DNA of 64,000 nt. Origin: Nannochloropsis oceanica (lineage: Eukaryota; Sar; Eustigmatophyceae; Eustigmatales; Monodopsidaceae). The DNA is taken from positions 297,387 through 361,386 of the forward strand of contig CP038124.1 in assembly GCA_004519485.1 (NCBI GenBank). The letters are read 5' to 3'. Within the stretch, counting starts at the first letter, position 1, and the number at the start of each line of letters is the position of its first letter. Position numbers and translations under genes: made by a program. Shown one piece after another: positions 22,792 to 33,195 of this stretch. The notes beneath the pieces were generated by a model. That model worked only from the letters and a program-made list of their open reading frames with translations, did no database searches and was not told the origin of the DNA.

Positions 22792-23832
22792 TCATCGTTC
22801 TTCCCCCTTTTTTTCCTTCTCCCTCTTCTCTCGTACTCTCTCTAGTAACGCTGGTAGTACTTCCTTCGCCCTTCCCTGCAAAAAGACATCTGCTGCTTCC
22901 GAGATTGGCGAGGGGTGCATGTTGACCTCTATAATTCTCACTCCTCTCATTAAGGCTCTTTCCGGTAGGCTTGCTGCCGGATATACTCCTCCTGTCGTTC
23001 CTATGACGAGCAGCGCATCATTGGTGGCTGGGTTAAGTCTGTCGATGGCGCGGGTGGCAAGCGAAAATTCGTCTTGGGGAAGACTCTCGCCGAAGAGGAC
23101 GATGTCAGGACGAGGCGCGCGGTGGCAGGAAGGGCATCGGAATCGTTTGTATTCATTAAGCACTTGTTTTACCTCGGAATCACTAGCTGACTTCCCTCGT
23201 GTCTCACCAACGCTGCTGCCCCTGTTTTGTCCTTCGCATCTTTCTTCCTTACGTGGAAAATACGGCAGTCCTGACAAGAGCCCATGCTTCGCACAAATAT
23301 TCCGTCCCACGCTTCCGTGCAAATGAACAACCCTCCTCCAATTCTTCTCGGTCTCACTCTTTCCCTCCTCCTCCCACCCCGTTCCCCCCGCCCGCTCGTG
23401 CAAGTCATCCACATTCATCGTAATCACTTTCACTTCTCCCTCCCTCCCTCTCCCTACGTCCCTCCCTCCCTCCGTATTTTCCTTCCTCTCCTCCACCAAC
23501 GCCACCAATGCATAGTGCCCCTCGTGGGGGCGAGCAACCGCAATGGGCGTCAAAAACATGTCCACATATTTCGCCCATGCCAACCCAGGAGTCAAGGTCC
23601 ACCCCACCTGGGTTCCAAAATAAGCTAACGCCATCCCTCCACCTATCCCACCCCAGAAGCTGTTCTTGTCTTTTCGAAAAGTTGAAATGCCACTATCCGC
23701 GCTCATACCTGCGCCTGTAAAAATGAGAAGGCGAGAGGCAGAGTGAAGAATGTTGGCCGCCTGGTCGAGGGAGGGGGCGAGGATGGGAGGGCGGGAAGGC
23801 GAGGAGGCGGCAAACCCTGCAATAGGTGTCAT
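22792..23832 (-). CDS. Sirtuin (SIR2-family NAD-dependent deacylase)
   Basis: A single exon of 346 aa on the minus strand, starting at 23832 (MTPIAGFAASSP). The Rossmann part shows LLIFTGAGMSADSGISTFR (GAGxS, with GIS for the usual GIP), ITMNVDDLHERAG (NxD motif), catalytic His in VVHLHGSVG, and IGTTGGVYPAA followed by IIEVNM. The zinc module is NICAKH and, after about 45 residues, CPSC; the first pair is CxxH rather than CxxC. Sirtuins remove acyl groups from lysine using NAD. The segment GLAWAKYVDMF between GIS and NVD lacks a clear SIRT5 Tyr/Arg pair, so acyl preference is open. It is closer to bacterial-type sirtuins than to SIR2/SIRT1 by eye. There is no clear targeting signal. It converges with the reductase gene, 229 bp apart. 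Confidence 0.9.
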   Translation of the reverse strand: MTPIAGFAASSPSRPPILAPSLDQAANILHSASRLLIFTGAGMSADSGISTFRKDKNSFWGGIGGGMALAYFGTQVGWTLTPGLAWAKYVDMFLTPIAVARPHEGHYALVALVEERKENTEGGRDVGRGREGEVKVITMNVDDLHERAGGTGWEEEGKSETEKNWRRVVHLHGSVGRNICAKHGLLSGLPYFPRKEERCEGQNRGSSVGETRGKSASDSEVKQVLNEYKRFRCPSCHRAPRPDIVLFGESLPQDEFSLATRAIDRLNPATNDALLVIGTTGGVYPAASLPERALMRGVRIIEVNMHPSPISEAADVFLQGRAKEVLPALLERVREKREKEKKGEER

Positions 23833-24579
23833 CCCTCCCTCTATGTGTGTGTGTGTGTGTGTGCATTCATGTGGGAGTGTATTACTTTTATCAAAAGTGG
23901 ATTCGTTTGGAAGATGTTAGAGCGACCGAAGCTTTCCTCGGGGTATCTATCTTTTCGTGTCCTCCTCCTCCTCCTCCTCCGCTCTTTCTCTTCAACCCCC
24001 TCATCCCATCCATCCTCCTCCTTATTCTTTCCCTCTTACGGCTTACGACAGCCTGTACAAGGGCATCCCCTCGTCGGGTAGACCTAAATGTCCCCACAAC
24101 AATAACAGCAACGGCAGCATCTTGTTGCCAGCACCGGCGCAAGCAGCAGCAGCATCAGCAGCAGCAGCGACAACAATAGCAGCGGCAGCAGCAGCAGCAG
24201 TAGCGACAGCAGCAACGACAAGATGCAGCAGTAGCAGCAACAAGAGGGGGTGCGGACATATTTGGCCACTGGATCAAAGCTTATGCTTTTCCCTATTCTT
24301 TTGGAGATCTGTTAATGTCTGTCCCGCTGGTGATCGACTTGCTTTTGCCCCGAACCTAAACTTTCTTTCGCGTTTGTATTTTCTCTCCCACTCTTTCATC
24401 CTTCTATTCCTCCCTCGCACTGTCTCTTTTCGCGTATCTCTTACCTCATACCCTTCCCCACCTATGCTACACCCTCACCTTCCTTCCACTTATCTCTTCC
24501 CTCCCTCCTTCCCACCCTCCTTTCCCACTCTCACTGAATTACACTTCCCGCCCTCCCTTTCTTCCCCTTCTCTTTCACC
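23833..24579. other. Intergenic, sirtuin 5' side to BAP31 3' side
   Basis: 747 bp holding a TG microsatellite at 23844-23863, CTC repeats at about 23962-23980, and GCA/AGC-rich sequence at about 24110-24240. No gene recognised. It should include the sirtuin promoter. Confidence 0.55.
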
Positions 24580-25429
24580 TCAGCTAGTCTTCTTTGCCCC
24601 CCTCTTCAGATCTTCGTTCTCAGCCTCCACTGTAGCCAATTTCTTCTTCAACGTGTCCATCTCCCCGACCTTTGCTTTCAACGCCAAAATCACCCCTTCC
24701 TTCTCCTTGCCTTCCCTCCCTCCCTCCTCCACTGCCGCCCGCAAGCGCTCGAGCACCCCTTCCTTCTCTTTCTTTTCCTGCACCAAGCTGTCCCTCTCCT
24801 CCTCCACGCCCTTCAGCCTCTCTTCCAACGGCCCGACGTCCATGAGCAAAGTCTGAATTCTCAACAAGACCAACCACAAGACACAGCCCAAAACGGACAA
24901 CCAGAAATTTCGCTCCGCCCGCCAACGCTTACAGCGCAATTCTTTCTTTTCTGCGAAGAATAATGCTTGGTTTTCACTGGCACGGGCATTCAGAGAGTCA
25001 TTGGCTGAAAATAAAAGGCCCAGCAAGGCAAAAAGGATGATGATGGCGATGAGCGAAATGCTGGCCCCACCGTAGTCGAAGCGAAGGAAAGAAATCCTGT
25101 TCAAGGCCGCCTAGGAAGGAAGGAGAAGAAGGAGGGAGCGGAGGGAGGCCAGTTGAGCCATGCATGTTGATGCCTGACGTCGAGCCTCCTCCTTTCATCA
25201 TACACACATATTTTTACACCTACAGACAATCATAAGGACCCATAAGACGTACCAAAATACCCACGCGAATCTTGGCCCGATACCGCGCCGGAAAGGGCAA
25301 CGAGATGAGGACTAGAAAGACCAGAGGAATGGGAAAGATGAAATAGAGGAAAAGCTGCCAGGGATTTGACCCGGAGCGGCCCGCCGCTTGAAGCGAGGCG
25401 TTTTGTAGCTCCATTTCGGGGGTGGACAT
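24580..25429 (-). CDS. BAP31-like ER membrane protein, 2 exons
   Basis: Complement of exons 25253-25429 and 24580-25110 (intron GTACGT...CTAG, 142 bp, phase 0) gives 235 aa. BAP31 proteins are ER sorting and quality-control membrane proteins. Three hydrophobic segments are visible: WQLFLYFIFPIPLVFLVLI, then SLIAIIILFALLGLLF, and after AERNFW the segment LSVLGCVLWLVLLRI. The AERN motif and the long coiled coil that follows (LEERLKGVEEERDSLVQEK and onward) match BAP31 architecture. The protein ends KKTS, a canonical KKxx ER-retrieval signal. Length fits (human about 246 aa). The start at 25429 (MSTPEMELQ) is chosen because upstream sequence in that frame is not protein-like; 25414 is an alternative. 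Confidence 0.85.
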
Positions 25430-26483
25430 CGCTGAATCAGGCGCTTGGAACAGCGCTCCTGCTGCCTGAATAATGTCTGTGATTGTGGAGGTTGGAAAAG
25501 AGGTTGTCGGAATTGGTCGCTCCTTCTGGTGAAAAGTACTACAATGCTTCATTGCCGAGGGGCTGTATGTATGTTGCACAGGTGTTTCCAGAAGCGGTGC
25601 ATGCAGGGCGGCAAACCAAATGTAGGCACCCCCCCTGCAGCTGAGGTGGCTGTACGAAGGGAGGTCGCATTCTTTGGGACACCAAGGCGTGCAGGAGGTG
25701 TACCACTAGGTATTTGAAGAAGCTTCGAACACCGCCCTAGACTGGTTCCAGCACCTAGCTTCCCAGCGCACAAACCGCTTCATGTGCAGAGCCCCAATTT
25801 CCTGTCGACAGAGGTGGTATAAAATTGTCTGTAACGGCCTATATAATGCGTGGGTGCTGTATCCGTGAGTGGTAGGCGCCGCCCGGCGGGCGCGTAAGCT
25901 TGTGAGTAGAAGGACGAGCATCATGCGTGCGTCGCCTCTTTCATCAACCGGATCCAAGGGGGGAGGTTGGTACTCCGTCGATCATTTTTGATGTCCGCAA
26001 CCTTCTTGTCACTATGCGGGCTGTCACTGTAGATTCATGACGCTTTTTACTGCCATATCATAGACGAAAGCAAGAAAAAAGGGTAAACAAAGGAGTCTTC
26101 CGGGCGGTTCGAAAATCGCCAAAACAAGACGTGAGTACACAAAATATAATGAGTGGACCATTTTTCTCTACCCTATTTTGGTATTCTAATCCCTACGGCT
26201 TGGATGTGTCTCTCCATTTGTTTCCTCTTCTATGTTTACTTTCAAGTCTTGCTTTCTTTCTTTTGGTCTTCAGCTTTCTCTCTGCTCTCATTCGCCCTCA
26301 AATTAATTATGCCGCTCTTTTGGCTTGTGCTTTTCCCCGCTTTCCGTCCGGTGCAGGTTCTCTTTTCACTTTCCTCCTGCATCACTTTCGTTCTTATGAA
26401 ATTTTAAATCTTTCTTGTCTCCCCCGCCAGCACCTCGCCTCTTCCCGTAATTTCGTTATCCTTCTTTCCTTCTTTCCTCCGCC
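25430..26483. other. Intergenic, BAP31 5' side to Aquarius 3' side
   Basis: 1,054 bp. It contains a 52-codon plus-strand frame at 25710-25868 (see findings) with protein-like composition but no start codon and no recognised domain. Otherwise I see only promoter and 3' UTR-like sequence. Confidence 0.5.
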
Positions 26484-26538
26484 CTATTCCCGCTCTTCAC
26501 CCTCCTCCAACGGCATCGGTGGCATCAACGCCGGTGTT

Positions 26539-26580
<42 letters not shown>

Positions 26581-29500
26581 CGTACCTGCTGCTGCTCTCG
26601 CACCTGCTGCTGCGCCAACAAAACCTGCTGCTGTTGCTGCCATTGCCGCTGCTGCTGCTGCTGCAACTGCTGCTCCTGTTCCTGTGCTACCCCCGCCAAC
26701 ATCTGCTGCACTAGGACCCCCATATGCTCGACCCCCTCCACTCTAAACCCCATCCCCGGCGCAGGGCCCTCATTCTCCTTCCTAGCCACTTGTCCCTCTC
26801 TCCCTCCATACCTCTCCTCTGGAACCACCTCCAACACACTCGGCCGGGTCAAGATTCGCCCAAACGCCGGCGCCAACTCTAAGCATCCTTCAAACAACTC
26901 GAGTCGACAAAACACATACAGACCCAACCTAGCCCTGCTCATGGCTACCACCAGCCGTCTCACATCCCTCAAGTGACCGACGCTCCTCGTCCTAACCAAG
27001 CTCAATAGGACATAGTCATTCTGTTGTCCCTGGTATCTATCAACCGTCTCCACCGCCAACGGCATCCCGTACCAAAAGCCTCCTCCTCCACACCGTTGCC
27101 TCAAAACGTCCTGGATCAAACTTTTCTGGCCGTTGTACGTCGTCAAAATTGAGATTTTTTCCGCCGGATACCCACACAACCGCATGAACATGAACAACCC
27201 CACCACATACTCCGCCTCCCCCAAATTCTGGTAGAAATACGGTGATGGCTGACTCTCCCCTTGTCCCTGATAGTCCTCCACGTTCACACACTGAAACGTA
27301 TGCGCAAAGCCAGCGTTTGCCAGGAGGTAGGATGGGAGGGAGGTCACGTTGGGCAAGTTCCCTAGGTTCGAGTACCGCCATGCATACAAAGAAGCAAGAG
27401 AGGGTCTGGCACGCCCCTGCTTATCAAGCTGTACTGTTTTCACTCCCAGACGGACGAAGCGGGCGAAGAGGCTTTGGTCCAATCGGGCGTATTTCTGCAA
27501 CTGCTGGTTTTGAATGATGGGGGGCAACTGGTGGTGGTCCCCGATCAACACAACTCTTTTCAACCTACAACCCTCGATCGGATCCACCTCCTGCAACAAC
27601 ATGGGTATGAAGGTCTCCACCTCTAAGATCTGTGCCGCCTCCTCCATGACCAGCGCATCAAATTTGAAGCCCAATTCCACCAATTTCCCCCGGGTTAATG
27701 CGGCATGCGTACACGTCATCGCAACTACCCTCGCCTGCTTCGTCAACAAGTAATCACTTCTCATCCCATGGTGTCGCAACAATTCAAACGCCCGGTAATC
27801 GGCTAACTCTTCAAAAATTCGATTCAAATGCCTGAAACACCCCCTCGCAACCTCCAAATCTCCCCCTCCCCTCCCTCCTCCGCTCCCTCCCTCCCTTCCC
27901 CCAAACAGCGGCTGGGGCGCCGTCTTGAAAAACTCCGTAAATGGAAACCTACTCGCCACCATCCCCGCATCCCCGCCCTCCCTTCCCTCGTCCTCTATCG
28001 CTGCCTCAAAAGCTTCAATGCGACTCTGCACTTGATACAACCTAAAATACTCCGCAGTCTCACACGTATACCCCGCCCCCCCTCCCTCCCCCTCCTCCAC
28101 ACCTAGACTCTTCGCTAGTCTTTCCACCTCTCCCAGCAGCTCCAACCTTCTTGCCAGAGTGTAATTAACCCTCCCCCACTTCGTAAAGTCGTACCCTCCT
28201 CCTTCCTCACCCCGTCCCTCCACCCTCAATTCCTTCTCCCCGGCCCCCAAGCGCAACATGTGCCGCGGGTCAATTTCCCGCCCCCTCAGTTTTTCAAAAA
28301 TATCATTCAACGCCGCGTTTGAATGTGTTACCACCAACACCCTCTGCAACGGAAAACTCCGGTACAGATTACTAATGATCTGGACCGCCACGTCCGTCTT
28401 GCCCGTCCCGGGGGGGCCGACTACCATGGTTAATCCCGGGTTCATCCCACTCCGAATAGCTTCCACCTGCACAGGCGTAAACCTCACCTTGTTCTTCTCC
28501 GGGTAGTCCATTGGATATGGCCCCGGATTCGGGGCTCGGTAAGGGTGTGCAACCACCACCTCCTTCCCTCCCTCCCCCTCCTTGAAGTCAAACGTCAAGG
28601 CCGGGTAGGCTTCCCCTGCGACCTGCTCCTCTTCCTCGCCCTCTACCCGGACCTCCTGCCCCGGAAAGGCTTCTTTTACATGGTCCAGGCTCAGGAACGT
28701 ATCACCGAAATCCACGCCCTGAAGCAATTGCCCTTCAATCGCGAGACTCTTGTAGTGGGCTTGGGCCGGGTTGCCGTATCCCAAAAAAACGTCATGCAGC
28801 CAGGGAGGAACGGCCTTCCCCACATAAGCCGTAGTCATCAACCCTCTAATCGTCTCCAAGACCGCCTTAAAATTATTTTCCTTGGCATTCCTCCGGATCA
28901 ACAAATTCATCCCTTCATAAATCCCCGCCGCCCCTCCCTCCCTCCCTCCCTCGTTCGTCGCATCCATGTGATATTGCGAGGGGTCCAAGAACACTTTATA
29001 TGTCCTCAGCGTCCCCACTGGGCCTCCTCCCCCCTTTCCATTTTCCCTCCCCGGCCTCCCTGACGGGTCATTCAAAATATTCCCCGCCCCATCCCTCACT
29101 TCCCAGATCTCCGCCCCGCGAACGTACTTAATTCCAAACTCTTCACAAAACGCCTGTGCCTCCTCATCCTCCCTTCCCCTCCCCCCCCTTCCTTCCCCCT
29201 TTCCTCGCCTCCCCTCTATTCCCCAAGGGATTCTCAATCCTTACCAAAAACACCACATCATGTTCCCTCAATTGGTCCCACTCCTCCCTCCCTCCCTCCC
29301 TCCCTCCCTCCCTCAAGTCCACCGTTATCTCCGCTTTCACCCCTCCTGGAACCCTCTCCCCCAAATTCGGCTTCTTCACCTCCGTCACCACCACTCCTCC
29401 TCCCCCCCTCCCTCCCCTCCCTGGGCCAATTGGCAACCCCATCCTCGCCCACCCCCTGAAGTAAACGCCCCCTCCCTCCCTCCCTCCCTCCCCTCCCGGC

Positions 29501-30149
29501 CCTGCAACTTGGGGCTGGAGGTACTTGATCGTCGTCATGATATCCCCTCTTATCTCATACGCGCTCTCCACCCGGAACAACGTATAGCTCCTCAACAAAT
29601 AATCCACAAACGTCAAAAACTGTAGATTCAACTTGGGCAGCGCCAGCAACGGCCCCTCCGGTAAGACCAGCCCGTCCACCCCTCCCTCCTTCCCGCCCTC
29701 GGTCGGGACGACGTTGGGGTCCCACAACACTTGCTCGTTAGGATAAAGCGGTCGTTCTTGGATTTCTTGAATCATGCTCTGCCGTTTCCCGTGCCATTCG
29801 ACTAGAAGCTCCACGTAAAACTCCCGCCCTTCCTCCATCCCGCCCTCGCCCCCGACCTCCTCCTCGGGAACAAGCCGCAACCTTCTTGCTAATTCCCTCA
29901 ATTCGTCATCACTCAACCGCGCCAGAAAAGAGGGGAGCAGCGCCGGATCCCCCACAGCAGCAGACGAGGCGAACGCCAAGTCTTTCAATTTATTTTGAAA
30001 ATATTTGAATGCAAGCCGTTGGAGGACATGCGTGCGTGAGAAGTGGATGGAGGCCATCTCGCTGTCCGTCATGGGTAACCCAGTGTGCTCATTGATCTCA
30101 AATGACAAGTAAAATTTAAATGTACTGAACAATTGCAAGGCCAACTTGT

Positions 30150-30185
<36 letters not shown>

Positions 30186-32076
30186 TTGGTTGCTCCGGCA
30201 GCTCCTGGTGTTGGAGGAAGGGAGCGAGGGATAGGCGGACGGAGAGGTGTTTGTCGAGTAGTAAGGCCTTAAGGAAGCGGCGGGTGGGGAGCTGAGCGAG
30301 AAGATCGATAAGCAGCTCTAAGAAGCGCTCAGTGAATCGAAGGAGGAGGCGAGGGGCAGCAGCAGCACCAGCAGCAGTAGTAGTAGTAGTAGTAGAAGTC
30401 CTACCGTTGCCGTCAGCGGTGGCGGGGGATGGAAGAAGAAAAGTAGGGGAAGGTGGAGAAGGCAAGTAGGGAGGGAGGTATTGAACCACTGCTAGGAATT
30501 CATCGATCGCCTTCGGCAAGAATGTGGACCCAAATACATCAAACTCCTCCTCCTCCACCCCTCCCTCCTTCCCTCCCTCCTTCCCCTTCTGCAGGTGAAG
30601 CCAATGCCGCTTTAATTGCGGGAATCTCTCGAGTTCCGCCTTCCTCCTCCCTTCTGATAGGGCCTCCCAGAGCGAGAGGGAGGTGAGTCTCAACACACAC
30701 GAACGGACCATGGGCTCCTCCAATGACTGAAAAGCATGAATGAGGAAGAGGAGGAGGAGCAGCTTCTCCTTGCCCGTGACTGTCCCCGGGCAACGGGACG
30801 AAGGGTGGGACGTGGAGGCAAGAAGAGGAGAATCCAAGTACAGACGAAGGATGCGAAGGAAGAACGACTGGAATTTTGCTGCAGCTGTTGCTGTTGCTGC
30901 TTCTCCTCCTCCTCCCTCTCCTCCATCCCTTGCTCCCCCCAACGCCTCCCACGCCGGTACTCCTTCCTTGAACTTCTGACACACCAGCAGCACGATCGAC
31001 AACACGTGCTCTTTACTGCTCTCCAACTCTCTCTGCCCCCCTCCCTCGAAAAACGGCCACAAGTACGCCTCCAAATACGCACTGAACTCCAATCCCTGCA
31101 ATTTCCCTTGCTGGCCTCGCTCCCTCCCTCCCTCCCTGCCTCCCTGCTTTGCTTCCGGTCCTATCTCCTCGTTGTAAATAACGGACACAACGGAAGAATC
31201 AAATTTATTCTTGAGAGGCTCGCTTTTGTTGGGCCAGTACTGCTGCGCTAGTGCAACCAATCGGTCCACCCCTCCACTTTCCCCTCCTCCTCCTCCCTTT
31301 CCTCCTCCTCGTCCTCCGCCGCCTCGTCCTCGCTGAGCAGATCCTGCAACCCTTCCTCGCTTGGCGCTAGGTGCCCCGCCCATTGTACCTACTACTTCTC
31401 CTTCCTCTCCTTGTCCCCTTCCTCCTCCTCGTCCTCCTCCTCCTTCTCGTCCACCGGCCTGTCCTCCACTACCACGAGCACCCCTTCCTCTTCCCCGCCC
31501 TCCCCCAAGCCCTCCCCCACGCCTCCCATGTTTCGCCACAAAATTTGAAGGAGAAGAAGAAGAGGTGGGAGAAGAAGGACTATCGGCGGCGGAAAAAGTA
31601 TCGCATTCAGCACCAGGTGCAGCAGCAGCAGCGGGAGTGTTAGCAGCGGCAAAAGCAGCAGCAGAAGAGACGCCGGGAGTCGGCTCTGATGCCGGCGCTG
31701 ACGATTTTAATGGTTCTTCCTCCTTTTTAGAGGGAGAAGGGGCGGGAACATCGGCAGGAGCAGCAGTGCTTGTGGCAGTACCAGCAGCTGCAGCCTTGCC
31801 CCGGCGAGAGGACGTGCGCGTAGGGCTAGGAGGGTTCTCCACCTCCACGGCCTGCTCTGTACCCTTTCCATACTGCTCATGTGCCTCCTCAGGCTTGTTG
31901 TCATCCTTGGCTTTTCGCTTGGCCGGAGCCTAGGTTGTAAGGAGATACAGATACAGATACAGTACAGGGAGTGAGAGAGGAGAGGGGTCAGCGGAGACTG
32001 AAGAAGCTACAGAGAAATCTCGGCAACGCGGACACAAACACACAAGCCACAGTCATACCTTTCGTCGGGGAGGCAT
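26484..32076 (-). CDS. AQR: Aquarius (AQR/IBP160), intron-binding spliceosomal helicase
   Basis: Complement of exons 32059-32076 (MPPRRK), 29245-31929 and 26484-29153 gives about 1,790 aa. Aquarius is an SF1 helicase that binds introns upstream of the branch point and couples splicing to snoRNP assembly. After a Gly/Arg/Ser/Ala-rich N-terminus the armadillo part shows LEFSAYLEAYLWPFF, LPTRRFLKALL and LALPKLNLQFLTFVDYLLRS. The helicase has GPPGTGKTDVAVQIIS (Walker A, about residue 1145), THSNAALNDIFEKL, MEEAAQILE (motif II), IGDHHQLPP, GRARPSLASLYAWRYSNLGN and RRLVVAMSRARLGLYVF, nearly identical to animal and plant AQR. The C-terminus is Gln-rich. Inserts of EGGREGG type, made of GGGA repeats, sit at loops. 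The junction near 29154-29244 is uncertain: a 91-nt GT-AG intron or a frame slip at an 8-G run. Human AQR is 1,485 aa. Confidence 0.93.
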
Positions 32077-32618
32077 TTTCACAGAGACACGTATGCCAGG
32101 CAGACCCGCACAACACGCCGTTTATGAAGTTGTCACTCCGTTTAGTGGCCTCGTCTCTAAGTGCGTGTGGAGGTGGGAGGGTGGTCGGTGACTGGGTGAG
32201 GCTGGGTGGGGAGGTCGAGAGACAAAGGCGTTGGACGACGCGAGCACGACATCCTCTGCCTGTGCATCACATAGCAAATCGAGTTGCCCATGGTGCAAAG
32301 CAGAGAAGAGGGGCAAGACAAGAACGGTAAGGGGTGGAGGTGAGGCATGATGATAGACTTGCTTTTCCAAAGTGAGTGAGTGACGACGATGCTTGTCGTT
32401 CCTCTCAAGCTTTCTGTTCGGCCCACGACGCATCGTTCTCAGCTTCTCTTTCTTCCCCTCATGTTCTAACTCGAACACACCGCCATTTCCTCATGCAACA
32501 AATGGTTTTCTTGAGCACAATTCACAACAAGGACCATCCTTTACATAGATTGGACATTCAACAATCCCGCGAGACCCCTTCTCCACCCACCAATCACCTC
32601 GTGTTCGTCTTGCCAAGC
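32077..32618. other. Divergent promoter region, Aquarius / secreted protein
   Basis: 542 bp between divergent start codons. No gene; an open frame continuous with the secreted protein's start extends upstream to 32376 but has no signal-peptide character. Confidence 0.55.
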
Positions 32619-33146
32619 ATGTGGGACAAGTGCTGCAGTCTCCTCCTTGTGCTCCCTTTGATTTGCGGTGGTCAAGCTCAAATCCTATTCAATAATAAGG
32701 CCAACCAAGCATCAGCGGATGCCTCTCCGACGGCATTGTCCATCATGCTTCAAAAACTCAAGAATGTCGCTATAAAGGCCATGAAGTAAGTCACGTGGGC
32801 GGCTCGAAGATCGATCTCCTCCTCCCCATGCGCCTATGTGGGCCAACAAACTCTGTCGATTTTTTCCAACCCTCAACACAGCGAGCGTGGTTACACTCAT
32901 CTGGCTGAGGTGACTGTGGCGCAAAACAAGCCAATTGGACGCTGGGGCAAGCTGGAGTCGTCAGCGGCGGAATCCAGCATGGCCTCAGAGGGCAGCAGTC
33001 TCGTGACCCTCGACCTGCCCCCTGAGCCCCTAGCCGAGCTCATCAACGTCATGGACTTGTATCAGTCCCTTTTTGGCACCACGCCTGATGTACGTTGTCA
33101 TCTTTTCCTGTGCGTCCTACCCGATGTGTTCTGCTCTATCCAACCT

Positions 33147-33195
<49 letters not shown>

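Noticed and set aside
26131-26976. Plus-strand frame with long poly-Cys and Ser
   Set aside because: Antisense of the Gln-rich C-terminus of Aquarius, where CAG runs read as TGC.
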